Origin: Beijerinckiaceae bacterium
GTDB lineage: Bacteria; Bacteroidota; Bacteroidia; Chitinophagales; Chitinophagaceae
DNA length: 64,000 bases
Direction: 5' to 3'
Assembly: GCA_903970475.1 (NCBI GenBank)
Contig: CAJCIQ010000163.1
Coordinates: 19,433-83,432, forward strand
Of the stretch, positions 9,301-18,638 are shown one piece after another (the stretch's first letter is position 1; each line of letters begins with the position of its first letter). The notes under the pieces are model-generated. The model made no database searches. It was not told where the DNA came from and saw only the letters and a list, made by a program, of their open reading frames with translations. The position numbers and the translations under genes are program-made.

Positions 9301-10713
9301 TCAATGGATAATCACTATTGCAGCCGATCCGGCCCGGACATTGACGATAAAGGAGGAGCCGCCGCCATATTGTTCCGGACTTCCAGGTGTAAAACTGCCG
9401 TCTGCTCCCACTTGGCTATTGCACCATTGCACACTGTCTGCCAAAGAGCTATAAGAAGGGGCTATCAAACGCATGACGCTAACCGATTGGGACTGCTTAC
9501 CCGGAGCGACCGTAAAAGCTATATCGGTACTGTCTTTATTGATCAAGGTCAGGTATTCTGTTTGAGACTGGATAGAGGCATATGCGGTTGCATTCAGATT
9601 AGTGCCGGACAGGCTCACCGGAATCAGGCTACCCTGCCCCCCTTCTTTAAAAGCCAGCATGGCGTAATACGCCGGTTGAGCCAACCAGCTAGATCCGGAC
9701 TGGATAATAGGTGAATAGGCGTTCGTCAGCCCTCCGTGAAAATTGATGCCCAACCCCTGGTGTTCGGCCACCGTCCACATAAAATCCAATGCCCATAAGG
9801 CTGATGCAAATACGTTGCTTACACCGGACTTTCCACCATCGTATACGCTGTTGCATTCCGAAACCCTGTAACCCAACTGATGAGTTGCGGCTGCACTTTG
9901 CAGGGTTTGCAAATAGGAACCCAGATTAGCATCTAAGGCAAGCAGGGTATGATAAGTGATGCTGGGGCTGGATGCGGGGCCCGTGCGGTAGTAATGCCCA
10001 TCGACCATACGTACCGAAGCGCCCTCATTTGTGCCGAAAGAATCAATCCAGGCCCTGGAATCTGCCACGTCTGGTCCCGCGAATAAGACCGATTTCAGCC
10101 CGGCCTTAACCGCATCATTATAGGCCTTCCATTGGGCCTGATAGGCATCATACGTATAGGAGCTGGTTCTGATCCCGTTATCGTGAAAAAGGTCGGGTTC
10201 ATTCCCAATCTGAAACGCCCATAAGCTGGAGCCTAGGTCACCCGAAACATACACCGCTTCTGAGGCAGCCAGGCCAGGATTGTTTTCTCCCAGGTTCAGC
10301 CCAAACAATACGGGCCAGCCCGTAGCATGGGCAAATGCGGCAAAACGGTCCACATCTGTTGTGGTCAGGGTATCCTTCCCCGTCTTTGCACTACGGGGCT
10401 GCCCCGACCAGGTATATTCATCACTGCTGTTTCCCCCTACCCTGATCATACCGGTGCCCAGGTTCTTATATAATTGGAGCAATACGGCATTACCTGACCA
10501 GAGAAAATCGGAATCTGGCAAGGCGTCTATTTCATAACTGAATCCGAGGAAATTAACAGGTATAGCCTGGCCTACGGACTGGGGTTCCAGGGCTACTGTC
10601 ACCGAAGAGCCCACAGGAGCGGGAAAAGGGAGGACGGATGAAGGAACATGGGTAGCCTTTTGACAGGAGTAGAGGGCCAGGGCCAGTATCCCGTAAACAT
10701 AGGTGTACTTCAA
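9301..10713 (-). CDS. GH79-like glycoside hydrolase lipoprotein
   Basis: This is a 470-residue protein. The signal peptide ends in LALYSC with the lipobox Cys at residue 17. A (beta/alpha)8-type domain follows, with MIRVGGNSSDEY near residue 90 and the acid/base motif QIGNEPD at about residues 168-174. The presumed nucleophile lies in VSECNSVYDGG around residue 286, followed by GVSNVFASALWALDF. The E-C-N-S and G-G-x-x-G-V-S pattern is that of GH79 enzymes (beta-glucuronidase and 4-O-methyl-glucuronidase types). A C-terminal beta-domain closes the protein. It would act at the cell surface or in the periplasm on glucuronic acid side chains. It is the first gene of a minus-strand run with the esterase and the ABC genes. 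Confidence 0.82.
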   Translation of the reverse strand: MKYTYVYGILALALYSCQKATHVPSSVLPFPAPVGSSVTVALEPQSVGQAIPVNFLGFSYEIDALPDSDFLWSGNAVLLQLYKNLGTGMIRVGGNSSDEYTWSGQPRSAKTGKDTLTTTDVDRFAAFAHATGWPVLFGLNLGENNPGLAASEAVYVSGDLGSSLWAFQIGNEPDLFHDNGIRTSSYTYDAYQAQWKAYNDAVKAGLKSVLFAGPDVADSRAWIDSFGTNEGASVRMVDGHYYRTGPASSPSITYHTLLALDANLGSYLQTLQSAAATHQLGYRVSECNSVYDGGKSGVSNVFASALWALDFMWTVAEHQGLGINFHGGLTNAYSPIIQSGSSWLAQPAYYAMLAFKEGGQGSLIPVSLSGTNLNATAYASIQSQTEYLTLINKDSTDIAFTVAPGKQSQSVSVMRLIAPSYSSLADSVQWCNSQVGADGSFTPGSPEQYGGGSSFIVNVRAGSAAIVIIH

Positions 10714-10850
10714 ACTGTTTTTTCAAAAATGCACAAGAATTACACCGCATTAGCGTAGTAGGTTAATTATTAAAAATATTTAATTCAGAAAGGGCGAAAA
10801 TATATTCGTCATAATGGATTCATATGTATCTTGAAAATTAGTAGTAATTC

Positions 10851-11750
10851 ATGTACACTCCTCTGTCTATCAACCTTACCACTAATGGGCGTCCACTACG
10901 CCTGCATTTATTGTCAACAGGATCCGTTGCCGTCAAACGTCGTTACAGGGAAGCCCGGGGTAGAGGATTCGGCGCGTTGCTTGACTTTATCATCGATTCC
11001 CGCTTTACAGAGTGGTTACCCATTTGGGTATTGGTGGTGGAACACCCAGAAGGCATTTTTTTGATCGATACAGGGGAAGTAGCTGCCATCATGCGCAAGG
11101 ACTATTTCCGTTCCTCGGGCTGGATACCCTCCTGGTTTGATAAAACCCAATTTCACTTTAAAGTAACCAGGGAGGATGAAATAGACGTCCAATTAGAAAA
11201 ACTAGGTATTTCCACTACCCAGATCAAGACCATCGTACTGACCCATCTTCATTTTGATCATACCGACGGGCTACTTCATTTTCCAGATACCAGGGTATTG
11301 GTGAATCAATTGGAATGGGATAAACCCTTTGGCGCCATGAAAAGATTATGGCCTCCCCATTTCCAACCAGTAACCGTCAACTTAGACTGTCCGTACGACA
11401 TGTTCGAGCGCACCTATGCCCTCACGGGGGGAGAGGACCTGGTCCTGGTGCATACACCTGGTCATACGTATGGGCATTGTTCCGTATTAATAAAAACCGA
11501 TGCGGGACATATCATGTTTGCCGGTGACGTATGCTATTCTCAGGAGCAATTATTAAATGATGCCTATACCGGGGCCAATGCCTCCCATAGGATGGCCCAC
11601 GATACCTATGAAAGGATTAAGGATTTTGCCCAGCATCAGTCCCTGATCTTTATGCCCGCCCATGATCCTGAATCAGCCTACCGGTTGGCCTCCTGGACGC
11701 CCGTTTACAACCTGCCTTCAGAAGGTTTGACGGCTTTGGAAGACGAGTAA
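10851..11750 (+). CDS. Metallo-beta-lactamase-fold hydrolase (AHL-lactonase-like)
   Basis: The 299-residue cytoplasmic protein has no signal peptide. It carries the zinc motif HLHFDHTDG (about residues 132-140), HTPGHTYGH (about 201-209), AGDVCYS (about 225-231) and a final PAHD. These are the metal ligands of the metallo-beta-lactamase superfamily, with the H-x-H-x-D-H pattern and bridging Asp of the AttM/AiiA-like N-acyl homoserine lactonase branch. The family also holds other hydrolases, so quorum-quenching activity cannot be claimed. The gene stands alone on the plus strand. Its last 46 bases overlap the 3' end of the convergent GH3 gene. Confidence 0.88.
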   Translation: MYTPLSINLTTNGRPLRLHLLSTGSVAVKRRYREARGRGFGALLDFIIDSRFTEWLPIWVLVVEHPEGIFLIDTGEVAAIMRKDYFRSSGWIPSWFDKTQFHFKVTREDEIDVQLEKLGISTTQIKTIVLTHLHFDHTDGLLHFPDTRVLVNQLEWDKPFGAMKRLWPPHFQPVTVNLDCPYDMFERTYALTGGEDLVLVHTPGHTYGHCSVLIKTDAGHIMFAGDVCYSQEQLLNDAYTGANASHRMAHDTYERIKDFAQHQSLIFMPAHDPESAYRLASWTPVYNLPSEGLTALEDE

Positions 11751-14050
11751 GTAATATGCAAGCGTTGATCCCCCACCATTAAGGTAAAGTCTCCGGGTTC
11801 GGTTACGCTTTTTCCCTCATCATTGGTAAAAGACAGATCGCCAGGTCTGATGGTGAAGCTCACCGTCTGCTTTTCTCCGGGATGGAGGTTTATTTTTTGA
11901 AAGGCCCTGAGGCGTTTGGTATCTGGTGTGATGCTGGCATACCACTGGGCACTGTAAAGCAGCACCGATTCTTTCCCGGCCAACTGTCCGGTATTTTGGA
12001 TGTCTACGCTTACGTGTATAGATCCATCTTCTGTCAATGCCGTTTGGTCGGCTTTGAGATTGGAATAAGTGAAGGTGGTATAGCTCAAACCTGTACCGAA
12101 TTCATAGAGTGGATTGTATCCCATTTTATCATCGGGGTTTCCATTTTCCAGGTTTTTACGGTAATAGTTCACCAGCGCATTGTCGTAGCGGGGATAAGTA
12201 AAAGGCAGCCGCCCGCTGGGATTGACGTCTCCCACCAGGATATCGGCCAGGGCTTGCCCGCCCTCATTTCCTGGGTAATAAATCGTCAGTGTAGCGCTGG
12301 CTAATTGATCTGCCTCCGTTGCTATCCGGGGCCTTCCTTCTGCCAGCACCAATACAACCGGTTTGCCCGTTTTAGCCAGGGCCCTTGCCAATTTGAGCTG
12401 GGCTTCCGGAAGGTTAAGGTCGTTTATATTCCCAGGGTTTTCTGCATAGGAAAGTTCTCCCAGGCATAACAAAACCACGTCTGCCTTTTCCGCCGCTTCT
12501 ACGGCGCTATCTACATTGAGTAAGGAGTCGTAGGTTGATCCTGCGACATAGGTAACATTCCCCAGCTTTTGTTGTAAAGACTGCAATAGGGTATGATGGG
12601 TCGCCCCCCCATAATAATCATCTACGTCTCCTTGCCAGGAATAACTCCAACCTCCATCCAGGGACCTTAGGGTATTGGCCGTAGGACCAGTGACCAGGAC
12701 CTTAGCGCCCTTTGAAAGGGGTAATAAATTCCCGGTGTTTTTTAAGAGCGTGATCGATTCCCTGGCTGCGTCCAGGCTTACCTGCCTATGGGCTTCCGAT
12801 CCGAAGTCCGGATAGTCGTCGGTATGCGGCACCGGTAAGGTGAACAATCCCAGCTCATCTTTTAGCCTTAAAATTCTTTTGACGGAAGCGTCTATCCTGC
12901 TTACGGAAACCTTTCCTTTTTTTACCAGGTCTATCAAATAATTATAGAAAGAATAATCATAGGGCACCATGCTCATGTCGATGCCGGCATCAATGGCCAA
13001 GCGTACAGCATCTTCCTGGGTAGCGGCAACATGGTGCCTATCGTGCAAGTATTTAATATCCTGCCAATCTGTTACAATCACCCCCTGAAAGCCCAGTTCT
13101 CCCCTGAGCACATCGGTCAATAAATACTTACTGGCATGAACGGGGACCCCATTGATTTCAGAAGAATTGACCATGACCGTCCTGGCTCCCGCTTTTACCG
13201 CTGCCCTGAAAGAAGGCAGGAAATATTCCCTCATATACCTATCCGGTATCCAGGCCGGAGTCCTATCTTTTCCGCTAAGGGGATAACTATATCCCAGATA
13301 GTGCTTCATGCAGGCAGCCACGTGATACTTATCGAAAGGATCTGTTCCCTGATATCCCCTTATGGCAGCAGCCCCCATGGTGGCACAGAGATAAGGGTCC
13401 TCCCCATAGGTTTCATACATGCGGGGCCAAAGGTGGGATTTTCCCAGGTCCAGGACGGGAGAAAAGTTCCAGGGTACATATCCAGCCCTGGTTTCATAGG
13501 CAGTTATCTCTCCTGCCTTTTGCACCAGGTCAGGATTAAAGGTTGCCGCTTGTGCAATCTCCTGAGGAAACAAAGTAGCCCCTAACAGGTAATTATCTCC
13601 GTGTATGGCATCTATCCCATAAATCACAGGAATCTTCAGCTTTGTATGTCCCGTGGCTTCCTCTTCGATGGTAGTAATCAACTCCTTCCATTTTTCCCTG
13701 CTCAGGGCATGTCCTGCGGTATTGAGTATGGACCCCACGTGGTAAGTTTCCAGCGCCTCCTTCAGTTTAGCGGGATCAATCTGTACCGGATCGGAAGCAT
13801 CCACCGAAGTACCCGTCTTCAACACCACATCCAGGGTAACCTGGGTCATCTGACCCACTTTGTCTTCCAGGCTCATCTTAGCCATCAAGGCATTAATCCT
13901 GGCTTCCCTGGCGGGGTTCAGTTTATAGGCGGCTGGAGCCGCCTTCATGGCTGGCTTTAAGGTCGGCGCCTGCTGAGTCGTCTGGGCAGCAGCAGCCGTG
14001 GCGAGCATGGCCCCCCAAATGATAGCCATCGCGGTGGTTGGTCTGAACAT
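11705..14050 (-). CDS. GH3 beta-glucosidase-like enzyme (BglX type)
   Basis: I choose the ATG at 14050 (781 residues), which starts a signal peptide ending in AAAAQ. A longer frame from TTG at 14101 adds 17 unlikely residues. The TIM-barrel domain shows MKHYLGYS, VNSSEINGVPVHAS and the nucleophile motif VTDWQD at about residue 327. The second alpha/beta domain has LPLSKGAKVLVTGP and a GELSYAENPG region that may hold the acid/base Glu. A fibronectin III-like domain follows GTGLSYTTF. Domain order and length fit periplasmic GH3 beta-glucosidases of the BglX kind, which trim beta-linked oligoglucosides. It lies 177 bases after the GH9 gene. A TAATTTG box at 14078-14084 on the coding strand may give it its own promoter. 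Confidence 0.93.
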   Translation of the reverse strand: MFRPTTAMAIIWGAMLATAAAAQTTQQAPTLKPAMKAAPAAYKLNPAREARINALMAKMSLEDKVGQMTQVTLDVVLKTGTSVDASDPVQIDPAKLKEALETYHVGSILNTAGHALSREKWKELITTIEEEATGHTKLKIPVIYGIDAIHGDNYLLGATLFPQEIAQAATFNPDLVQKAGEITAYETRAGYVPWNFSPVLDLGKSHLWPRMYETYGEDPYLCATMGAAAIRGYQGTDPFDKYHVAACMKHYLGYSYPLSGKDRTPAWIPDRYMREYFLPSFRAAVKAGARTVMVNSSEINGVPVHASKYLLTDVLRGELGFQGVIVTDWQDIKYLHDRHHVAATQEDAVRLAIDAGIDMSMVPYDYSFYNYLIDLVKKGKVSVSRIDASVKRILRLKDELGLFTLPVPHTDDYPDFGSEAHRQVSLDAARESITLLKNTGNLLPLSKGAKVLVTGPTANTLRSLDGGWSYSWQGDVDDYYGGATHHTLLQSLQQKLGNVTYVAGSTYDSLLNVDSAVEAAEKADVVLLCLGELSYAENPGNINDLNLPEAQLKLARALAKTGKPVVLVLAEGRPRIATEADQLASATLTIYYPGNEGGQALADILVGDVNPSGRLPFTYPRYDNALVNYYRKNLENGNPDDKMGYNPLYEFGTGLSYTTFTYSNLKADQTALTEDGSIHVSVDIQNTGQLAGKESVLLYSAQWYASITPDTKRLRAFQKINLHPGEKQTVSFTIRPGDLSFTNDEGKSVTEPGDFTLMVGDQRLHITYSSSKAVKPSEGRL

Positions 14051-14227
14051 GTAGCGCTTATTGATAAATACGGGTTGCAAATTAGGGCCCTCAGGGCCCA
14101 ATATCTAGCACATTTCTGTACAATGTCGGTACTTTTTTATCAGGCGCCTGCTCACCAGATCGCAGACACGCCTCCGGAACGACCACCATCCCATGTATCA
14201 CTCAACGGCAGCCGCCCCGGCCATTAT

Positions 14228-16063
14228 CTACCGAGGCTGGTCAGCTTCCAGCGCCCAAACGAGGTATACCAGCGGCGCATTCCAGTTGATGGCAATCTCA
14301 TTGCAAGCGTACGCAGGCGTCAGATCCGTATAAGCCTGGTTGGGAATGGCCGTGGGATAAACGCAACCATCCTGTCTGCCTGGATTAGGGCCCCCCACTA
14401 ACCAACCAGGCACCGGGGCAATAATCCCATCGGCTTCGGATATACGATGATGGGGATGCAAGGGAGAATGGCTTCCTACGCCTGTGATGAAACAATAACC
14501 AGTAGCATTCCTACCCAATAAATAATCCAGGTTATCCAGGGCTAACCAATAATAAGCTCTGTCCCCACTGATCTTCCAGGCTTCCAGCAGCAAGACCCCC
14601 TGATTGGCTGCCACAGCATTGCTGCCCCATACATATTCCCGTGGGTTTTCTCCCATGACAGCATGGTAGCCGGTCTGGGCAACCGCAGAGGCCCAACGCC
14701 CGGCTTGGGCCAGAATGCCCCTTTTGATGGAGGCCAGCAGGGCGGGTGGGACCGCGCTCGGCACCCTCAATAATGAATATAGTCCGAGTGTCCTTACATC
14801 CGACCAGGAAGGTATGCCCACGGCGTCCACGTGTAAAGTATCCACCACAGGCTTGTATTGAAGGCTGCCGGTGCTCAGGTACAATTCAATGCCAGCCCAT
14901 ACAAATTCATCTGCGCTTTGTCTGTCACCATAGGCGCCCGTACCTATAGCGGGCGTATATTGCTGAGAAATACCCGTCTGATCATAATAAACCTGTGGGT
15001 GTGCGACAGCCCAGGTCCAGGCCTTAGCTGCCGCCTGTAAACAGGAATCTTTCAAACCCGGACAAGCGCCGGGATACTTATCCAATACCCTTGCAGCCTG
15101 AGCCATTACCGCTGCAAAGTCCAGGGTAGCGCAGGTTCCTTTAGCCACCACATAACGGGTAGTCCTTGCTTCCGCCGGCATGATGAAGGGATCAAACTGG
15201 GCATTGGTCAGTTTATGATAAACACCTCCATCACCAGGGTCCTGCATAGTGAGCATCCAACGCAGGTTATAAAGTATCTCCTCCAATAGATCAGGTATAC
15301 CTTGATCCGTCAAAGGAATTCCGGTTTTTAACTTTGCGGCCAGGTCCGGAAAATCTTCACAAACAGAAAGCAAAGTCCCCATGGTGATACCGCTGTTTAC
15401 AATATACTTGTTGTAATCTCCCGCGTCGTACCATCCTCCGGGGCAAGACAGCACCGAACCCGCTGGCCTACCTGCCGAAGCCGCAGATCCATGCACTAAA
15501 ACATGATCATCAGGATGACCTTCCGGTCGGCTCCAGGGCCCGGCATAAGCCATGGATATGGGCATGGAGGCCCGTTGGTAATAATAGGCTTTGGCTACCG
15601 TAAGCGCCAAAGGCCCGAAGGCTCCATAACCGATATGAAAGGGATAGGAGTATCCGATACCCGGGATCCAAAGCACGAAATTCCCTGTATCCTTAAAGGC
15701 AGAAAAGTCTGCCAAACGCGTCTTCTGTGTAGATATGGGATCGGTCTGCGGGAGATCCAAACTACCCTTATACGCCCTATCCTTCAAATCTGGACTGCAT
15801 ATATAAAAAACCAGGTCCCTGGTCCCTGTGTCGCCAGACCCCGTTTGATACCCGCCTGTATCAATGGTAACCAACACAGCCCGCTTAGGTCCGTCCGGAT
15901 AAAACCCAACCTGGTTCAAACGTATGGCCTGGGAAAGGTGCTTCCCATAGCTCAATGGAGCAGGCGCATCGGGCGATGTGCCAGACTGCCCGGCAACCCC
16001 CGAAGTCGCCGCCAAGGCGGCTAACCCCATCAAGATCCTGTAAAATCCCATAGAACGGCGCAT
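14228..16063 (-). CDS. GH9 endoglucanase-like enzyme with N-terminal Ig-like domain
   Basis: The 611-residue secreted protein has a signal peptide ending near residue 25. The Ig-like CelD-N domain (about residues 45-140) begins with IRLNQVGFYPDGPKRAVL, a stretch strongly conserved in GH9 theme D enzymes. The (alpha/alpha)6 barrel follows with GWYDAGDYNKY (catalytic base Asp near 211-214), GSHSPLHPHHRIS and the C-terminal acid motif CNEIAINWNAPLVYL (Glu near 591). All key residues of GH9 are present. GH9 enzymes cut beta-1,4-glucans or related beta-glucans. The gene is 15 bases after the transglutaminase-like gene and upstream of GH3, so the pair could take beta-glucan to glucose. Confidence 0.93.
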   Translation of the reverse strand: MRRSMGFYRILMGLAALAATSGVAGQSGTSPDAPAPLSYGKHLSQAIRLNQVGFYPDGPKRAVLVTIDTGGYQTGSGDTGTRDLVFYICSPDLKDRAYKGSLDLPQTDPISTQKTRLADFSAFKDTGNFVLWIPGIGYSYPFHIGYGAFGPLALTVAKAYYYQRASMPISMAYAGPWSRPEGHPDDHVLVHGSAASAGRPAGSVLSCPGGWYDAGDYNKYIVNSGITMGTLLSVCEDFPDLAAKLKTGIPLTDQGIPDLLEEILYNLRWMLTMQDPGDGGVYHKLTNAQFDPFIMPAEARTTRYVVAKGTCATLDFAAVMAQAARVLDKYPGACPGLKDSCLQAAAKAWTWAVAHPQVYYDQTGISQQYTPAIGTGAYGDRQSADEFVWAGIELYLSTGSLQYKPVVDTLHVDAVGIPSWSDVRTLGLYSLLRVPSAVPPALLASIKRGILAQAGRWASAVAQTGYHAVMGENPREYVWGSNAVAANQGVLLLEAWKISGDRAYYWLALDNLDYLLGRNATGYCFITGVGSHSPLHPHHRISEADGIIAPVPGWLVGGPNPGRQDGCVYPTAIPNQAYTDLTPAYACNEIAINWNAPLVYLVWALEADQPR

Positions 16064-16078
16064 ATACTAGTGGATTTA

Positions 16079-18148
16079 TTAAGCTGTCCTTTTTTTGCGG
16101 TACATAAAGATCAACAACCCTACCAATCCTATCAGGATAATGGCCTCCAGCCTATCCACATTGGGATGGGAAGTCGAAGGCGTATCCGGGGTATCAGAAG
16201 GTTCATCAGACAGTGTCATATTCTGAGTCAACTCATACCCCAACTCATCCTGAATCTTATCAAGGGTCGTTGCTGCTTCCCCTATCTTATCAGCGGGTAC
16301 ATGATCCTGTAGTGCCTTGTACTCATAGGTAAGGTCTACGGTATTGGGCGTTGAGGACGCTGAAGTGTGAAAGGTAAATTGGCTGGTATGGAATTCCTTG
16401 TCCTCTGATCTCAATTTCCAGGGTTCAGGCAACCTTATTTCCAGCCTCTCCTTATAATGCTCCGGATAGTTGATTTCAAAGGGAGTCTCCCGTGCTTTGT
16501 CCTTTATATCCGGAAGAATGCTGGATACGGACAAGGCATTAAAACTTGCCTTTATCCCCATTTCATTTCTGACCCACAGTTTCCCAAGGGTGTAGGATTC
16601 GTGAGTGACCATACTTCCATCCTGAGCCCCATCCTCTACTTTTAGGCTATCGGCAACCTTCATCTCCTTATAAAAATCGCTATAAAATTTCAGATAATTT
16701 TTTTGAATATCACTAAGGCTACTGGTATTTACATCCGCTCTAAGGTCATCGGCATAACTACCCCTGAAGGTAGTCGTTACCTCCAAGCGGCCAGGTCCCG
16801 ATAAATTATCCATCGTAACTACTTCTGATATATCCATTATACTTTCACCCTGAAGGGGAATATAGGATAACGATTGAGTAGTGTCGCTCAGGACCAACCC
16901 ACAACGGTAGTCAGGAAACGACAAATCCTTTAGCCTCCCCCGTTGAAACGATATTGTTGGGTCCAACCAATAAGACTTATCCTCCAATACCACTTTTACC
17001 GTAGCATGATCAAAATCATTGGGAGAAGGTAACTCCTGTTCCAACCTATCCTTGTCATCTGTATTAATTAAAACAGGATAAGCTTGCACACCTAAGGCTC
17101 TTATCATAGTACAGAGCAACAGGGACTTATCCTTGCAATCCCCGAAGCGTTGTGCAAAAACTTTGGAAGGATTATGCGGTTGATGTGAATTAGGTCCCAT
17201 TTCAATCCCCATATACCGGATATCATCCTGGACAAAGCGGAGGGCTGCCAGTACCCGCTGTTCAGGATCGGAACTGGAGGCCCTTATTTGGGCAATTTTG
17301 TCTGCTAATCCACCCTCAGGCGCCTGGTTAGCGGCAAACAAGGTGCAGGCCCAATCATTGACTTGTTTCCATGATTCATATTCACTCAAACAAATCCATC
17401 CATATGGGTCATACCAACTGGGCATATGATTTTCTCCCTGGACCGCAGCCAAATCCTCCATACTCCATTCGTACACGGTATTTCCATTTTCAGTACCAAC
17501 CGTAGGATCAGGAGCCGGTCCTTTTTTCAGCAAGTGCAAGACCCTCCCGGCAGGCATGAGCACCCTGTATCGCAGGTGTTTCACCGGAACGGAAAATCCG
17601 GTTTCCAGTTCTCCAAAGAATTTTGAACCAAACACAGGGTTTCTTCCAATCAAAGTATAAGCATATTCTATACGATCCCCCTTTCTGGTATCTTCCAGAA
17701 TAATCAAGGCTTTAAGCGCCCCATTATAAATGCTCATATCTATGTCCTCTTCCTGGTGTAGGACTTTTACTTTGTTTAACGCCAACCCATTGATCACTTT
17801 TCCATCCCTTATAATATGTATGTAATGAAAGACAACCCTTTGGTAGGTTGGATCAAACGCAATGGACACCTGGGAAGCCTTTTGTACACCCGCTTCTGTT
17901 TTGATATCGAGCAACGTATGGGTATAAAAGGAAGACAATCCGATATTCCATTGTTTTTCATGGAAAAGGCGGACCACCCCTTCATCCAGGTCTTTATTGG
18001 TACTGAGGTTTGAAGAAATGCTGAAAGGCTTTACCCATTGAGGAACAGGAGCAATGGTCGGCTTCTGGGCATACGTAATGACAGCACTAAGGAAAGTCAA
18101 CCCGCCAACCGACAGGCAGGTGAGGATTACGGAATGTTTTGGTCTCAT
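16079..18148 (-). CDS. DUF3857/transglutaminase-like membrane-anchored protein
   Basis: This is a 689-residue protein. It has a signal peptide (residues 1-27), an N-terminal DUF3857 beta-rich domain (about 50-230) and a transglutaminase-like core. The core shows FGDCKDKSLLLCTMIRALG (Cys near 336), FDHATVKV (His) and YWLDPT (Asp), which is a full catalytic triad. A further beta-domain follows, and a C-terminal helix (LEAIILIGLVGLLIFMY) before RKKRTA anchors it in the inner membrane with the bulk outside the cytoplasm. Such proteins are widespread in Bacteroidota, and their substrate is unknown. It is third in a five-gene run from the APC permease to GH3. Nothing in the sequence links it to glucan use beyond position. 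Confidence 0.88.
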   Translation of the reverse strand: MRPKHSVILTCLSVGGLTFLSAVITYAQKPTIAPVPQWVKPFSISSNLSTNKDLDEGVVRLFHEKQWNIGLSSFYTHTLLDIKTEAGVQKASQVSIAFDPTYQRVVFHYIHIIRDGKVINGLALNKVKVLHQEEDIDMSIYNGALKALIILEDTRKGDRIEYAYTLIGRNPVFGSKFFGELETGFSVPVKHLRYRVLMPAGRVLHLLKKGPAPDPTVGTENGNTVYEWSMEDLAAVQGENHMPSWYDPYGWICLSEYESWKQVNDWACTLFAANQAPEGGLADKIAQIRASSSDPEQRVLAALRFVQDDIRYMGIEMGPNSHQPHNPSKVFAQRFGDCKDKSLLLCTMIRALGVQAYPVLINTDDKDRLEQELPSPNDFDHATVKVVLEDKSYWLDPTISFQRGRLKDLSFPDYRCGLVLSDTTQSLSYIPLQGESIMDISEVVTMDNLSGPGRLEVTTTFRGSYADDLRADVNTSSLSDIQKNYLKFYSDFYKEMKVADSLKVEDGAQDGSMVTHESYTLGKLWVRNEMGIKASFNALSVSSILPDIKDKARETPFEINYPEHYKERLEIRLPEPWKLRSEDKEFHTSQFTFHTSASSTPNTVDLTYEYKALQDHVPADKIGEAATTLDKIQDELGYELTQNMTLSDEPSDTPDTPSTSHPNVDRLEAIILIGLVGLLIFMYRKKRTA

Positions 18149-18164
18149 CTGGATTGGGTTAAGC

Positions 18165-18635
18165 CTATAGGGCTGCTTTTGTCGTATCTTCTATTTGGTG
18201 GTGGAGGCTATCCGACCAGGTTATGATTAATTTCTTTTGGCTTGCTGTTAATACAGCTTCGCTATGCATCCATGTATAAGAGGAAATGGGCATGGTCCCC
18301 TCTTCAACGGATTCTGAAATATCCTTTAAGCGCTTCAATTTCCTTTTTACAGGATAGGCCTCAAATTCGTCAAAATTGAGGTGTTTTTTGCCCCTGGATA
18401 CGTGGTAAGCTACAAACCAGGAAACGGGCGCTACCTGATCATACCAGGGATAGGAGGTGTTATTGGAATGGCAGTTGTAACAAGCCACCTTCAAGGCGGT
18501 CAATACGCTATCCGGAACTGTATAGTGTGCCGTTAAAGCCTGTGGGGAGGGCGCTTCGGTCTTGTTGGCCCCTGGACGAATCAGTTGAATCAAGATCAAC
18601 ACCCCCACTATGGTCAGAATAACTTTTTTATTCAT
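18165..18635 (-). CDS. Haem-binding domain protein with CxxCH motif
   Basis: The 156-residue protein has one N-terminal hydrophobic helix (VILTIVGVLILIQLI), probably a membrane anchor, and a CYNCH haem-attachment motif at residues 52-56. The SNNTSYPWYDQVAPVSWFVAYHV and HLNFDEF segments that follow are typical of the Haem_bd family of Bacteroidota, where a single c-type haem is expected. A later Met (in GTMPISSYTWMH) may be the distal ligand. The protein should face the periplasm. It starts 3 bases after the APC permease stop and ends 16 bases before the transglutaminase-like gene. It probably takes part in electron transfer or redox sensing, but no partner is identifiable here. Confidence 0.85.
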   Translation of the reverse strand: MNKKVILTIVGVLILIQLIRPGANKTEAPSPQALTAHYTVPDSVLTALKVACYNCHSNNTSYPWYDQVAPVSWFVAYHVSRGKKHLNFDEFEAYPVKRKLKRLKDISESVEEGTMPISSYTWMHSEAVLTASQKKLIITWSDSLHHQIEDTTKAAL

Positions 18636-18638
18636 GCG

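Noticed and set aside
14078..14100. GGGCCC-tca-GGGCCC near 14087-14101 as an operator or terminator
   Set aside because: The unit is a simple self-complementary hexamer present twice; there is no T-run, and no regulator points to it.
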